64,000 bases of DNA from positions 1 to 64,000 of the forward strand of contig JADDTR010000020.1 in NCBI GenBank assembly GCA_015345905.1. Direction: 5' to 3'. Below are positions 1 to 10,500 of this stretch, in pieces. The first letter of the stretch is position 1, and every line of letters begins with the position of its first letter. The notes beneath the pieces were generated by a model. That model was not told where the DNA came from. It did not search any database and saw only the letters and a list, made by a program, of their open reading frames with translations. This DNA comes from Aotearoamyces nothofagi (Eukaryota > Ascomycota > Leotiomycetes > Leotiales > Tympanidaceae). A program made the translations under genes and the position numbers.

Positions 1-18
1 CGTGTGCTCTTCCGATCT
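1..18 (+). other. Illumina adapter remnant at contig end
   Basis: The first 18 bases, CGTGTGCTCTTCCGATCT, are identical to the 3' end of the standard TruSeq read-2 adapter. This is vector or adapter carry-over in the assembly and not genome sequence. It shows that the window begins at a contig edge and that the AT-rich sequence just after it is the last stretch the assembler could extend. Confidence 0.92.
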
Positions 19-1180
19 AAATAGTAACTATTTCTATAATTTTTTTATAATACAATCTATTTATATATATATATATATAGATAACTTACTTGTTTATACA
101 ATATATTATAAAAGAAATATCTAATAATAATAAAAATTATAAGAATAGAGAGAGAGATAGAGATAAAGAGATACAACTATTTATATCTGTTTTTAAAATC
201 CAGTAGATAAATAAACAAAAATAGCAAAAATAAGCAAAATAGTAAATCTCTTAAGAATCCAGCAGTTTCTAGAGATATTTAGTAGTCTTTTTTATATCTT
301 TTTATAATATTCTATACTATATACACCTCTTCCCCTCCCCCAACCACCAATCCCTCAACCCACCCAACCAACCTAACCCACCCAACCACCAGCCAATCAT
401 CAGCACCCCTAACCCAACCCAATCCCTGTATAACGATCGGCCTTATCAAGCCAAGTGCACCAGCCTATCGCGTCGCGTCCTTTTTCTGCTGCCACGGAGA
501 GGATATCTGCGTATCTGCGTGGCTGGGGGGGTAGTCACAGTCCCGTTTTATCTACTGTACGCCCATTCAGCGCGTTCGTGTATCGCATCCGTACATCACA
601 TCACATTCGTGTATCGCATGCGTACATCACATTCGTGTATCGTATCCGTACATCACATCCCGTGTACGTGATGTCACATCTCAGACTCCCCACGACAGCA
701 TCACTCATCACTCATCACTATCACTCATCCCAAAAAAAACCATCATGGAAAGGCAAACTATGGATTTTTCATACTATGGATTCTCTTTCTTTCTTTCCTT
801 CTCTATGCTAATCACTCGCTCAAATCCCGCTCGCTCAATGCAAAAGCCAATCCATCCACTCCATCCATCCTTTCATTCCAGTTCTTCAAACTTCGTATGT
901 CTCGTCCCCGTCATTAGGCCACTCGGATCGAAGTAGTAGTAGTAGCATTATGTAGACTCTTTTTTTTTTTAAAGTAGGTACGGGAAAGAAAAAATAGAGG
1001 AACGCACGAACCAACAACACCGTGCTGCACAAAAAAAGACACGTCTCGAGGGCGCCTGTGATGTAATTAAGAGTGGGATTTGTTCCACTGATCGAGAGTA
1101 TTTGTCTGCAAGACGGACTGGCTCGAGGCAAATGTCCGTGACAGTCTGACTCGATGGGCAAGCCGTCGGACAGGAGCCGC
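19..1180. other. gene-free contig-end spacer, AT-rich then C/A-rich
   Basis: Bases 19-310 are strongly AT-rich with TA and AGAG microsatellites. They pass abruptly into a C/A-rich tract in which the plus strand has no G from about 286 to 391. A 26-30 base tandem repeat follows at 575-660. From 700 to 1180 there is no convincing coding signal; short open frames lack codon bias and recognisable domains. The part next to 1181 is presumably the 3' UTR of the minus-strand gene. Confidence 0.6.
575..660. repeat. short tandem repeat, three copies of 26-30 bases
   Basis: Three successive units built on TTCGTGTATCGCATCCGTAC followed by ATCACA occur at about 575, 605 and 631. They differ by single substitutions and a small length change. 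Confidence 0.75.
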
Positions 1181-1894
1181 TTACAGCAGGAAGCCGAAGA
1201 CCGTGACAAGGCCAAGCGCGAAGACGCCCATTTCCTTTCCAGCCTCGACGATCACAGCGGCACCGGTGCTTGACGCAGCTGCGGCGGCAGAAGTCGCGGA
1301 AGCGCTTGAAGCAGCCGTTGTCGTGGCAGCGGCAGTGGTTGCAGCCGCGCTGCTGCTGGTGCTGCTGCTGCTGGAACTTGTCGTCGCAGCAACGTAGTCA
1401 CTGAGGTCTAGGGTGCCGCAGGTGTCCTGGATATCGGTGGTGCAGTTTGACTGGGCCGAAGCATCGTCGGGGTTGGCAGCGACGCACTGAGAGTAGGCCT
1501 CTTCGCAGATGTAGTATGGCAGGGTGTTCATGTAGGCGGCTAGGTCGGGCGAGGAGCCATTCGTGCACAGGCAGGAGTAGGTCAGCGTGCTCTGTTCACA
1601 GTCAGTCAGTCCAGCGTCCCCTGATGCGGTGGCTCTGTCGAGGCTCAACTCACGGCCGAGCAGAGATTCGTCGGGGCGTCCTTGTCGCAGAGGGTGTTGC
1701 AGGCCGAGATCTGACCACTGCACCAGGCAGCTACGCGACAGTCAGTAAGCTGGGCCAGGGGACGCCATCTCCGGCTACAACTGACCTTCGGTGGTGCTGT
1801 CGACGCTGGAGGGGTCCACGTAGGTGGCATTGTACGTCGTGGCCGCGGCAGCTCCAGCCAGCGCGAGGAGGGCGAAGAGCGAGTTGGCCCGCAT
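1181..1894 (-). CDS. DUF7707-type secreted GPI-anchored protein
   Basis: A 198-residue protein in three exons (1786-1894, 1654-1730, 1181-1591). Introns 1731-1785 and 1592-1653 have GT-AG ends and restore one frame. The ATG at 1894 gives an N-terminal signal peptide (MRANSLFALLALAG, then AAAA). A cysteine-patterned domain follows (about residues 30-125: CSGQISACNTLC, NLC, TYSCLCTNG, YYICEEAYSQC, NCTTDIQDTCG), as in the fungal DUF7707 family. A Ser/Thr/Ala-rich linker and a hydrophobic C-terminus (VFALGLVTVFGFLL) fit a GPI-attachment signal. The likely location is the cell wall or plasma-membrane surface; the role is unknown. A TATA-like TATATTC lies about 210 bases upstream near 2103-2109 on the minus strand. 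The family call rests on recalled domain pattern. Confidence 0.8.
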
Positions 1895-2243
1895 CTTGAC
1901 TGGTCGCAAGGTTGGATGGATGGATGGGAGAGGATTGCAGGAGCTGAGCCTCGAGGGATTGATGCTTCTGGGAAGCGAGGAGAGAATGGGGATGGGGATT
2001 GGAGATGGAGAAGTGAGAAGTGGTGACTGCGAGAGGGGGAAGTACGGGTGTGCGCGGTGGTGTTACTTGGAGAGCAGAGTCTGCCGGCGACGGCTGGGGA
2101 GAATATATGAGGCAGTGGCCTGCCGCACGTAGGAACCTGCTGGCTCGCTCGACGGCAGGGCACTAAGCCAGGTACAGGACACGCAGGACGCCATGCTACG
2201 CTAGACTAGACGACACTACCGCACTGCACTACCGTGCCCTAGG

Positions 2244-2341
2244 TACAGTACGTACAGTATATATACAGTATATACAGTGCATACAGTGCATACAATATAT
2301 ACAGTATATACAGTATATACAGTATATACAGTACATACAGG
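2244..2341. repeat. 10-base minisatellite (TATACAGTAn)
   Basis: About ten tandem units of a 10-base motif close to TACAGTATAT, with some units reading TACAGTGCAT, run through this interval. Confidence 0.85.
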
Positions 2342-2702
2342 ACAGTAGCTGCTGAGGTGCAGTGCGCATCTGCTACTGTGGCCTTCTGCCTTCTGCCCAC
2401 TGTCACCGTCACTGTCCCTGCCCACCGTCCGGCCCTGCCTGCTTTCCGTCCGGCCTGTCTGCGGGCTCCGGTGGCACACGGCTGCAGCAACCCAAGCCAG
2501 CCCGGAGCCTGCGTGGCTAGACGGCCGCCGGAGACCAGGCTACGGCCAGCCGCCAATCACGGGCGGCGCATCCAGGCACGGCTAGGCCCGGCTCGGCCGT
2601 AGCGTGTGGGCGATGGGAAGGGCGGCAGCAGCATCTCGCGCGGCGACGAGAGAGCCTGCCACTCTCCCAGCCTACCACCCTCCCAGCCTACCACTCTACC
2701 AC

Positions 2703-2818
2703 CCTACAGTACACTACACTACAGTCCACTACACTACAGTACAGTACACTACAGTACACTCTACTACCCTAACTCCTTAAGGTACACTACACTACAGTAC
2801 ACTACACTACACTACACT
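2703..2818. repeat. CTACACTACAGTA-type low-complexity repeat
   Basis: Interlocking ACTAC and AGTAC words (for example CACTACACTACAGTACACTA) repeat irregularly over about 115 bases, with a break near 2770. Confidence 0.7.
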
Positions 2819-3249
2819 GTCCCTAACCAGCAGCCGTCGACGAGCACCAAGCCCAAGCCTGGCAATCAATTATAGCAGCACCAGCCGGGGTGCCGACCGG
2901 AAAGGCCTCCCTGCCGCAGCAGACGGCTTCGTCAGCCCGTCGCTGGCTGTAGTATGTGCATCGCTAAGCTGAAGACGCGCCCGCGTGACCGCCCGCCCAG
3001 TTCTCGCGATGCTTCACAATTACTCCGTCCGGCGTCTCAGCCGCCCTGGCCGTGTTTCGTGGGCCATATCAGCGACAGGCCCCCGCCCTGGCATGTTTTT
3101 TTTTTTAATGAGGAGTAAGATTGCCAGGCCGGGGGACGGCCTTCGTCGCGCTCGCTCGCTCGCCCTCTCCGAGATAAGGTGCGCCAGGTAGCGCCGCTGC
3201 GCTGCACGACGCCTGCCGAGGGAGGGAGGTACTGAGCACCCAAGGTTCG

Positions 3250-3288
3250 CATCCAGCATCCAGCATCCAGCATCCAGCATCCAGCATC
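3250..3288. repeat. heptamer (CCAGCAT)n array
   Basis: Five uninterrupted CATCCAG heptamers occur here. The same heptamer recurs at about 23160-23185 in this window, so it is a dispersed simple repeat in this genome. Confidence 0.85.
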
Positions 3289-3659
3289 GCCAAATCATGG
3301 CACAAGGAGGCAATGCTGTGCACAGTACACAGTACACAGTACACACGCCTTGGGCCGAGGGGCGCCAGCGACATCGTCCCACTGGGCCACCGCCGGCACC
3401 TCGCCGTCGCCAAGCTCGCCCCCAGTTGCCACGGCAGCTTCGTTGCCACCGCGTTGCCAGTGGCCCCGGTGCCCGGAGTCCCGCCCTGTAGTCGGCAGCA
3501 ACCATGCAGAGTAAGCTTTCTGCATTCCTAAGGCATTTCTTTTGCCTCTAGGCTATCGCTATCGCTATCCCTGGCTGGCCAAGGCATGTGTTGTACTGTA
3601 CGGTACGGTACTGTACCGAACGGACTCGAGGTGGCTTTGTTTTGCCGTGCTACGGTGCT

Positions 3660-3707
3660 CTCTGTCTACTCTGTCTACTCTGTCTATTCTGTCTATTCTG
3701 TCTACTC
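3660..3707. repeat. 9-base minisatellite (TCTGTCTAC)n
   Basis: Five units of a 9-base motif TCTGTCTAC/T occur in tandem. Confidence 0.8.
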
Positions 3708-3894
3708 AGGACAGCCCGCCCGAGGGTTCGGTGCTGATTCATTCGGGACTGGGACTTACGTACCTGCGGTCGACGGTGACGGTCCAGCAGTGTCGCTGCC
3801 AACAGTGGGCACGTCTGTGTTGCAAATCTTCCGCGTCTTACGAGCCATCTGCCGCAAGGGAAACGGGAAGCGGGCGTGCGCGCCAGGAGTAGTG

Positions 3895-3946
3895 AGGGTC
3901 ATCAGGGTAATCAGGGTAACGAGGGTAACGAGAGCAACGAGAGCAG
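3895..3946. repeat. 9-base minisatellite (AGGGTAAYC-like)
   Basis: Units such as CATCAGGGTAATCAGGGTAA followed by CGAGGGTAACGAGAGCAACG form a degenerate 9-base tandem array. Confidence 0.7.
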
Positions 3947-4529
3947 TACAGTACAGTAAGACCCCGTCGAAGAATGCAAGAATGCACCAGAAGGTCATCT
4001 GATCCGTGCCTCAGGCCCGCCGTCGTACCTTAATCAGCCCCTGCATGGGATGGTCTGTGCATCGTGAGAGCTCACTTCTTCAGCCTGGGATCTCAGGTAA
4101 CAGCATTGTGGCCCCAGGCACCACATTATGAGGCGTCCACTTCTCAGGCGCTTATTATCCAGTCATGTGACCAGAGCCTCGGCACCACTAGCCTCCTCAC
4201 CCGGCCGGCTCTCGCTTCGTCTCGTTCCGCCGGAGAACTTTGGTAAGTCCGTCGCTTATCTTCCGAATAAACTTTAATCCCCGAATCCCCATCGTCTCTG
4301 CCATGTATGCCATCCGGATCAACCCTGCCGTGCCTCTCCCGACGTATCCCGTCGGTCCTGGATAACAAAAGTCCTCTTGTAGCCCTCTAGTTCGTCCTGT
4401 AGATCCCATAAGCTCACAGAGTCATGTCGTCTCCGATCACTAATTTCTCTCCCATCTTCCCAATCCCCTCGGCCACGTCCACATCTTCCCTATGTCTCTG
4501 CACTGCGACACGCGGTTCTCCGTCCCGCG

Positions 4530-6348
4530 ATGACGGGGAACAGAGCAGACCTTGGTGTTGGAGTTCGGGCCCCGCATCCCTCTGCACGGGACAAGGGAGA
4601 CAAGGCGGGATTCAACACGGACGAGTCGAGGTCGACGAGCTCGATCAAAAGGGGCAGGTTTTGGAGGATACGGGACAGTGTATTCGTACGGCAGTGCTGG
4701 GATGTGGTCTCTTGGACGCCGCCGAGGTGTAGGTGGGATCCTGAGAACCCGCCCAAGTTTTCTATGGCCTTGAACTTACTATTTGGCTTTGTAAGTGGCT
4801 CTCAGGTCTCCAGAGTAATGTCAGCGTTTGCGGAAGTTGAAGGGCTCTGCTATTCTATGCCCCTCTCCCGACGCTCATCTCTATATCTTGCAGTCTTATA
4901 CCATCTATTCTCCGGGTCTTATACACTCGAGACGTTATATACTCGAGACATAATATACTCAGCACAACAACTAACATCTCTCTCAGGCTGCCACCTTTAC
5001 AGTTGCAGATCTGTACTATAATCACCCTATTCTTAATATCCTAGCAGAAGAGTTCGGCGTCTCAAACGAAAGAGCCTCGATTATCCCAACAGTGATGCAG
5101 GCAGGCTACGCAGCCGGCCTTCTCTTCCTCTGCCCACTCGGCGATATCTTCCGACGGCGAGTCTTTGTTCTGGTACTCGTCTGGTTCACTGCCACCCTGG
5201 TATGTCTGTAACGCACGTGTAGCCTCTACAGTCACTAACTCGCCCAGTGGCTAGGTCTATGCCTCACGTCCTCCTTTCCAGCATTCATAGCCATGTCCTT
5301 CTTCTGCGGCCTCACAACCGTAACTCCGCAGCTCATGCTCCCTCTCGTCGGCGACCTCGCACCACCCAACCGCCGTGCCACCGCCCTCTCGATTGTCGTC
5401 TCGGGCCTGCTTCTCGGCATGCTAATTGCACGGCTCCTCTCCGGCATCCTCACGTCTTACACGTCGTGGCGCACCATCTACTGGCTCGGGTTCGGCATGC
5501 AATACGCGATCCTCGTCCTCCTGTGGTTCTTCATGCCCGATTACCCCTCTACCAACCCGTCCGGCATGAACTACTTCCGCATCCTCACCTCCATCTTCGG
5601 CATAGTCATCAAGCATCCTCTTCTCGTGCAAGCCTGCCTCGTCGGCTTCTGTACCTCGTCCATCTTCACGTCCTTCTGGACAACCCTGACCTTTCTTCTC
5701 TCTTCCCCACCCTACTCCTTCTCTCCCTTAATCATCGGCCTCTTCTCCTTCATCGGCATCGGCGCCATGGTGCTCGGTCCTCTCTACAGCCGCCTGATCA
5801 TCGACCGCTTCGTGCCCCTCTTCAGCGTCATCATCGGCCTCCTCGTCTCCCTGACCGGCGCCATCATCGGCACCTACACGGGCAAGATCACCGTGGCCGG
5901 CCCCATCATCCAGGCCTTCTCCATCGACATGGGGATCCAGATGTCGCAGATCGCAAACCGCAGCGCCATTTACTCCATCGCCCCGAAAGCGCGGAACAGG
6001 GTCAACACGGCCTACATGGTGTCGGTGTTCTGCGGCCAGCTCATGGGCACCGCGGTCGGGAACCGGCTCTACGCGCAGGCCGGCTGGACCCGATCGGGCA
6101 GCGCCAGCGTGGGGTTCATCGGGGCGGCGCTGTGCATCGCGCTCGCGAGGGGCCCGCGCGAGGCCGGCTGGGCCGGCTGGAGCGGCGGCTGGAGCATCCG
6201 CAGGCGGGACCTGGAGGACGAGACCGCCGCAGACATGGTCCTGGACGAGATGTCTGCCGACGGGACGGGTAGGGATACGGGGGCCGGGGCTGCGAGCAGG
6301 CCGAGGTCGGAGAAGGGCACGCGCCCGCGTCATGTACAGAATGATTAG
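4530..6348 (+). CDS. MFS transporter
   Basis: A 524-residue major facilitator superfamily transporter in three exons (4530-4790, 4987-5199, 5248-6348); introns 4791-4986 and 5200-5247 are GT-AG. Splicing joins WDPENPPKFSMALNLLFGF to AATFTVADLYYNHPILNIL and then VMQAGYAAGLLFLCPLGD, a continuous N-terminal half of a fungal MFS protein. The loop 2-3 signature appears as PLGDIFRRR. About 12 hydrophobic segments follow, with a charged C-terminal tail after WSIRRRDLEDE. The closest recalled relatives are fungal general-substrate or drug-efflux MFS proteins; the substrate cannot be read. The plasma membrane is the likely site. The 196-base first intron is long for this window. The ATG at 4530 is the first in-frame start; the first 45 residues are not conserved, so the start is less certain than the rest. 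Confidence 0.88.
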
Positions 6349-6415
6349 GAGGATGCAACTGCACTCTTCCCTGTATTCAAACACGAACGACTCGCTCTGT
6401 TCGAATCTCACTCTC

Positions 6416-6533
6416 GTCGCTGTCTGGTGACGGTCGTCGCTGAGAAGAGATCCTGATGTATACATATGTCTCCAGTCGCTGCCTGGCGACGCTGGTCGCT
6501 GAGAAGAGATCCTGATATATATATATAATATAT
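6416..6533. repeat. 59-base tandem duplication
   Basis: Two head-to-tail copies start GTCGCTG at 6416 and 6475, sharing GTCGCTGAGAAGAGATCCTG. The copies differ mainly at C/T and G/A positions and in the length of the TA tail. Confidence 0.75.
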
Positions 6534-7815
6534 CTCGGTATCAGGAAATCTTGCGGGGTTGGGGTTGGCGTGTGTGTTCTTTTTGAACAGTTGGGTTGGG
6601 TTGGGTTGGAGTAGATTTATTCAAGTTTAGAGATAAATTACATTATATATTGCAATTCCAATCATACACCAAGTAGTCGACGGCAGTACAGCATCTCTCT
6701 TATAGCAGATAACTCGATTATACATATTACCTTTACCGGCTGGTGGAAATGATAATACTGCGACTATAATGACTATTATTATAACTCGAGATAGCTGAGC
6801 TTCGGCTACTGTTTGTTTGTTGTGTTTGTTTGTTGTGTTTGTCGAAGGCGGCGTTGAGTGGATGACTTGTTGCGCTGGTAGTGGTGGTGGTGGTGCTGGT
6901 AGTAGTTGGTGAGAAGAGGAGAGAAGAGAAGAGAAGAGATCTTGTTATATATATATATACATATATATATATGTCTCAGTATCAGGAAAGCTTGCAGGGT
7001 TGTTGTCGTTGTCGTTATTATTATAGTCGGACATAATTAAGTATAGAGATATAACCCAACCCAAAAGGTATACCCTTTGTAATAATATCATCTCTTCCTG
7101 TATCTGGAAAGCTCTTAAACAGTCTGACTGCTGCACTGCACTGCACTCTGCTCGATAGAATAGAGCAGAGTGCTGGGGAATAGAGCAGAGTGCTGGTGAA
7201 TAGAGCAGAGTTTTTCCATTCCACTTGCTTGTATAATACAGAGCTGCGATTTTTTTTCTTCTTATATAGATAGGCTGGGCTGCTTGATTGGAACTTTGGT
7301 TGGATATATGTGTATATCATTTACTTGATATGTAGAATATTGTGATAGTGTTATAGTTATATATTTTTTAGTATATAAATAGTATAAAGGACAGTGAGTA
7401 GCTATGAATAGTATAATAACTATACTACTATAAAAGATTCCTCTACTGTCATGTTGTATATTCTAGATCAAAGCTACTCTAGAGTACTTACTTGAAATCT
7501 TTCCTCTAATCCTATTCTCTTACAACCAACTTTCAGATACAGATACAGAAAATTGCTTGCTTGCTTTTTTTCCGTTTCTTTGGAAGGGATGTGTGCTGGT
7601 CGGGAGAGGTGGTTAAGGGCTGTTTAGGGGCTAGACTGTCATGTAGTGTATTTTGGATCACAGCACCTGCAGTGCCTGGAGTGGAGTGGAGTGCAGGCGT
7701 GGAGAGCGTACTGCAGAGGGAGGATAGGTATATATTAGCAGAGGGAGAATAGATATAGAGTAGAGGAAGGATAGGTATATAGCAAAGAAGAACTCATAAA
7801 CAACAATCTCCGAAC

Positions 7816-8076
7816 CAGCGATTATCGCTCACGTCTATATCGACTGACAAGCGCTAGAATCGGCCATCTACCAATGATAATATATATCTCGCCTGCATGG
7901 TCAGAGACAGCGAGTTAGCATTCACAGACACTGCGTGGAGGATGATACATTCAGCGATTATCATCACGTCCATCTCGACTGACAAGTGCTAGAATCGGCC
8001 ATCTACCAATGATGATATATATCTCGCCTGCATGGTCAGATACAGCGAGAGTTGGCATCACAGACACTGCATAGAG
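7816..8076. repeat. 136-base tandem duplication
   Basis: Copies start CAGCGATTATC at 7816 and 7952. They share long identical blocks, including GCTAGAATCGGCCATCTACC and CTCGCCTGCATGGTCAGA. Most differences are transitions with a few single-base indels. Confidence 0.88.
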
Positions 8077-8172
8077 AACTATTAATTCATTCCACTCAAC
8101 TCCACTCAACTCCGCTCTACTCACGAGCTCCGTCGCCGCTGGCTGATGCTCTGCTTGTTATATACGTAGTGC

Positions 8173-8324
8173 AGTGCAGCTCTCATTCGAGTGCCCATTG
8201 AAAAAAAAACCGTGCCTGCTGAGAGAAATAGCAATAATGCTCTGCATATACACAGTGCAGCTCTCATTCGAGTGCCCATTGAAAAAAAAAACGTGCCTGC
8301 TGAGAGAAACAGCAATAATGCTCT
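8173..8324. repeat. 81-base tandem duplication
   Basis: Copies start GTGCAGCTCTCATTCGAG at 8174 and 8255. Each contains an A9-A10 run and ends CAGCAATAATGCTCT or the near-identical form. The offset is 81 bases and divergence is very low. Confidence 0.9.
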
Positions 8325-8457
8325 ACTTTATCACGTACCGTGATCGCGGGGGGCAGGTAAGGCTGTTGAGTAGGGGGGTGGGGAAGATGTTTTATAAAAG
8401 GCGGAATAAGATACCTGCTGGGAGGGTCAGGGGGCTGTACGGAATCTCCAGTCCTCA

Positions 8458-8552
8458 GCTCTGCCATAGTCTCTGCCACCGTCTCTGCCATCCTCTCTGC
8501 CATCGTCTCTGCCACCGTCTCTGCCATCGTCTCTGCCATCCTCTCTGCCACC
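8458..8552. repeat. 12-base minisatellite just 3' of amidoligase 1
   Basis: About eight units of CTCTGCCATCGT/CTCTGCCACCGT/CTCTGCCATCCT occur in tandem, ending 40 bases beyond the stop codon of the minus-strand amidoligase gene. Because the unit is a multiple of three, it stays open in several frames and creates a spurious long antisense frame. Confidence 0.88.
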
Positions 8553-8592
8553 GCACCGTCCGTCTGTCGATTCAGCACCCCATAGCCCGCCG

Positions 8593-9421
8593 TCAGCAGG
8601 CGTCCGCGGGCAGGGCGGCCTCGTAGAACTCGGCCTCGCGCAGCAGCCCGACGTCCCTCAGCAGGCGCGTGGCGGGGTAGGCCGCGGGCCCCTCGTCGGC
8701 GTGGCGGAGCAGCAGCGCCAGCAGCGCGCTGGGCCGCACGGCGCCCGCGTACTGCACCAGGCCCACGGCGGTGCGGATCCAGCAGGCGGCGCGCCGCGCA
8801 TCCACCGTGCCGGCGTGCTGGCGGAACTCGATCGTGGCCCGGGCCGCCGGCGCCGCCAGGTTGGCGAAGTTGTACGCCAGCCGGCCGCCGGCCGCGGGGA
8901 GGACGTGGCCGAGCAGGCCGAGCAGGCCGTCGCGCGGCGCGTCCGGGGCGGCCAGCTGGGCGCACTGGGCCAGGACCGAGGGCAGCGCCAGCGTCGCGCT
9001 GGAGGCCCGGCTGGCCTGGCGGTACGCGCTGCTCTGCGCGGCGGCCAGGCGCGACGACGAGCGCAGCGCGGGGCAGTAGGGGCCGTCGCGGCGGGCGGGC
9101 GGGTGCAGCGTGTCGAGCTGCGGCTCGAAGGCCCAGAGCAGGGCGGCGAGGTTCCTGAGCCAGGGCACGGGGAAGGCGCGCGTGCCGTTGCCGACGTGCA
9201 CGTGGAGCCCCGTGGAGCCGTTGGTGCTGATCCTGAAGGAGCGCGCGAGCACGTGGCAGGCCAGCGCCACGTCGGCGAGGCTCTCCTTGCAGAAGTAGTA
9301 CGCCGGCGACGTGATCTCGACCCCCTTGTGCGTGTAGGCGGCCGGGCTGTCGTCTGGCGGCCGGATGGAGATGTCGTCCTTGACCGTCCAGATCGACTCG
9401 TCGGGGACTGCTGCGGAAGAG

Positions 9422-9453
<32 letters not shown>

Positions 9454-9675
9454 TTGGGCAAAGCCGTGCTCGTCGGCAGCGAGGAGAGCCGGGTCGCACG
9501 GCAAGCCGACGGAGTCCAGAGCGCGGGCGACGAGCCCGTGGATCCTGCTGTCGCTGGGCCAGTTGCCGAAATGGGCCGGCCGGCGGTCGTCGGGATGGGG
9601 GTCGGTGTAGGTGTCGGATTCGAGGAGGGCGATGTTGAATTCGAACTCTACGCCGAACGTTAGCGGGGTCGTCAT
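8593..9675 (-). CDS. amidoligase family protein (copy 1)
   Basis: A single-exon, 360-residue protein of the putative amidoligase family (Pfam Amidoligase_2), COOH-NH2 ligases related to the glutamine-synthetase/GCS fold. The diagnostic blocks are present: FGVEFEFN (residues 7-14), which in the family carries acidic metal/ATP-site residues; HVHVG (158-162); and TIEFRQHAGT (281-290). A ten-Asp run (75-84) is coded by a (TCG)n tract. The start was chosen at 9675 because MTTPLTFGVEFEF aligns with MSTPLTFGVELEF of the second copy 6 kb away. The coding sequence is very GC-rich between AT-rich flanks. The family is known to form amide bonds to peptides or small molecules; the substrate here is unknown. 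It shares only family-level similarity with copy 2, so this is not a recent duplication. Confidence 0.85.
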
Positions 9676-10115
9676 TTCCTGCCTGCTGAATGATATATCA
9701 CTTGCTACTTGCCAGCCTTCTCGCTCGTCAACCGTCTTGCTGACTATGATCGAGAGATCTATTCCGCTACTTTGTGCCAGTATGATAAAAACCAAGCCGA
9801 GTTTTTGACGCTCCGTGCCAGTACAATAAAGCCAAGCCGGGTTAATATACCTTAACCTAGACTACCTTACCCCTATGTCCATTCCTCTTCCTAAGAAGAA
9901 AGAACAAAGCCCATTGATTCCTTCCTTCACCCATCACATTATAAAACATCCCCTCGCCATACCTGTCCATTTCCAAACGAACCGTTCTGTTCAGGTACCG
10001 AGGGCCGATGAGTGAACAAAGAGGTAAGGGATTTTATTTGTCTCCTTTGATCCGATCCAGGTGCCGCACTGACGGCCTGTGGGTTGCGAATCCTTTGTTA
10101 TTCTTTGTCCAAAGA

Positions 10116-10245
10116 ATCAAGACGAAACTTCCATATCCAAAAAATCACAGACCCGATAATTCCCAATCCGAAGAACCACAGCGACGGAAAATTCCCAATC
10201 CAAAGAATCACAGCGTCCATATCCAAAGAACCACAGCGACGAGAG
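10116..10245. repeat. degenerate repeat on ATCCAAAGAAYCACAGCG
   Basis: Four or five degenerate units of ATCCAAAGAACCACAGCGAC or close variants occur with spacing of roughly 27-34 bases. Confidence 0.7.
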
Positions 10246-10346
10246 ACACATAGCAAGGGAGGAAGAAAAAGAAGAAGAAATAAGCAGTGGGGATCGGGTT
10301 GGATTGGAGAGGGCGCCGAGATGATCGGATCTGTCTCCTCGAGAGA

Positions 10347-10500
10347 GATATTGTGATTGCAGTCTTTTGAGAGAGAAATAAAGAGAGAGAGAGATATTGT
10401 AAGTGCAGTCTTCTGAGAGAGAAATAAAGAGAGAGAGATATTGTAATTACAGTCTTGAGAGAGAAAGGAAGAGAAAAAAAGATATTGTAATTACAGTCCT
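10347..10500. repeat. 44-46 base tandem repeat, four copies
   Basis: Units beginning GATATTGTRATTRCAGTCTT and continuing into a GAGAGA-rich tail start at 10347, 10393, 10437 and 10481. Confidence 0.85.

Larger units (their letters stand above)
1895..4529. other. 2.6 kb intergenic, rich in minisatellites
   Basis: No gene is supported here. Open frames are short, repetitive and without domains. The spacer is dominated by short-period repeats listed separately, between GC-rich unique segments. The left part is the promoter side of the DUF7707 gene and the right end is the promoter of the MFS transporter. Confidence 0.6.
6349..8592. other. 2.2 kb gene-free spacer, AT-rich with duplications
   Basis: No coding gene is supported. 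From about 6460 to 7800 the sequence is AT-rich with TATATA runs, and it contains a dispersed duplicate: GAGAAGAGATC followed by a TA run and GTATCAGGAAA, near 6497-6565 and again near 6925-7000. From 7816 to 8552 there are tandem duplications and a 12-base minisatellite, listed separately. Confidence 0.6.

Noticed and set aside
1-300. Possible telomere or subtelomeric repeat at the contig end
   Set aside because: No TTAGGG/CCCTAA array; the end is adapter sequence followed by AT-rich DNA.
575-3946. CRISPR-like look of spaced short repeats
   Set aside because: Units are contiguous or degenerate with no unique equal-length spacers; they are eukaryotic minisatellites.
5247-6272. 341-codon frame overlapping the MFS transporter
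   Set aside because: Shadow frame: His/Arg/Leu-rich, no domain, fully inside the transporter's third exon.
6400-6450. TTCGAATCTC resembling a tRNA T-loop
   Set aside because: No acceptor stem, anticodon arm or D-arm can be built around it; it is part of a tandem duplication.
8264-9499. 411-codon minus-strand frame ending in repeated MAETVAE
   Set aside because: It is the wrong frame of amidoligase copy 1 (Arg/Ala/Pro-rich product of GC-rich DNA) extended by the 12-base minisatellite, which is open in several frames.
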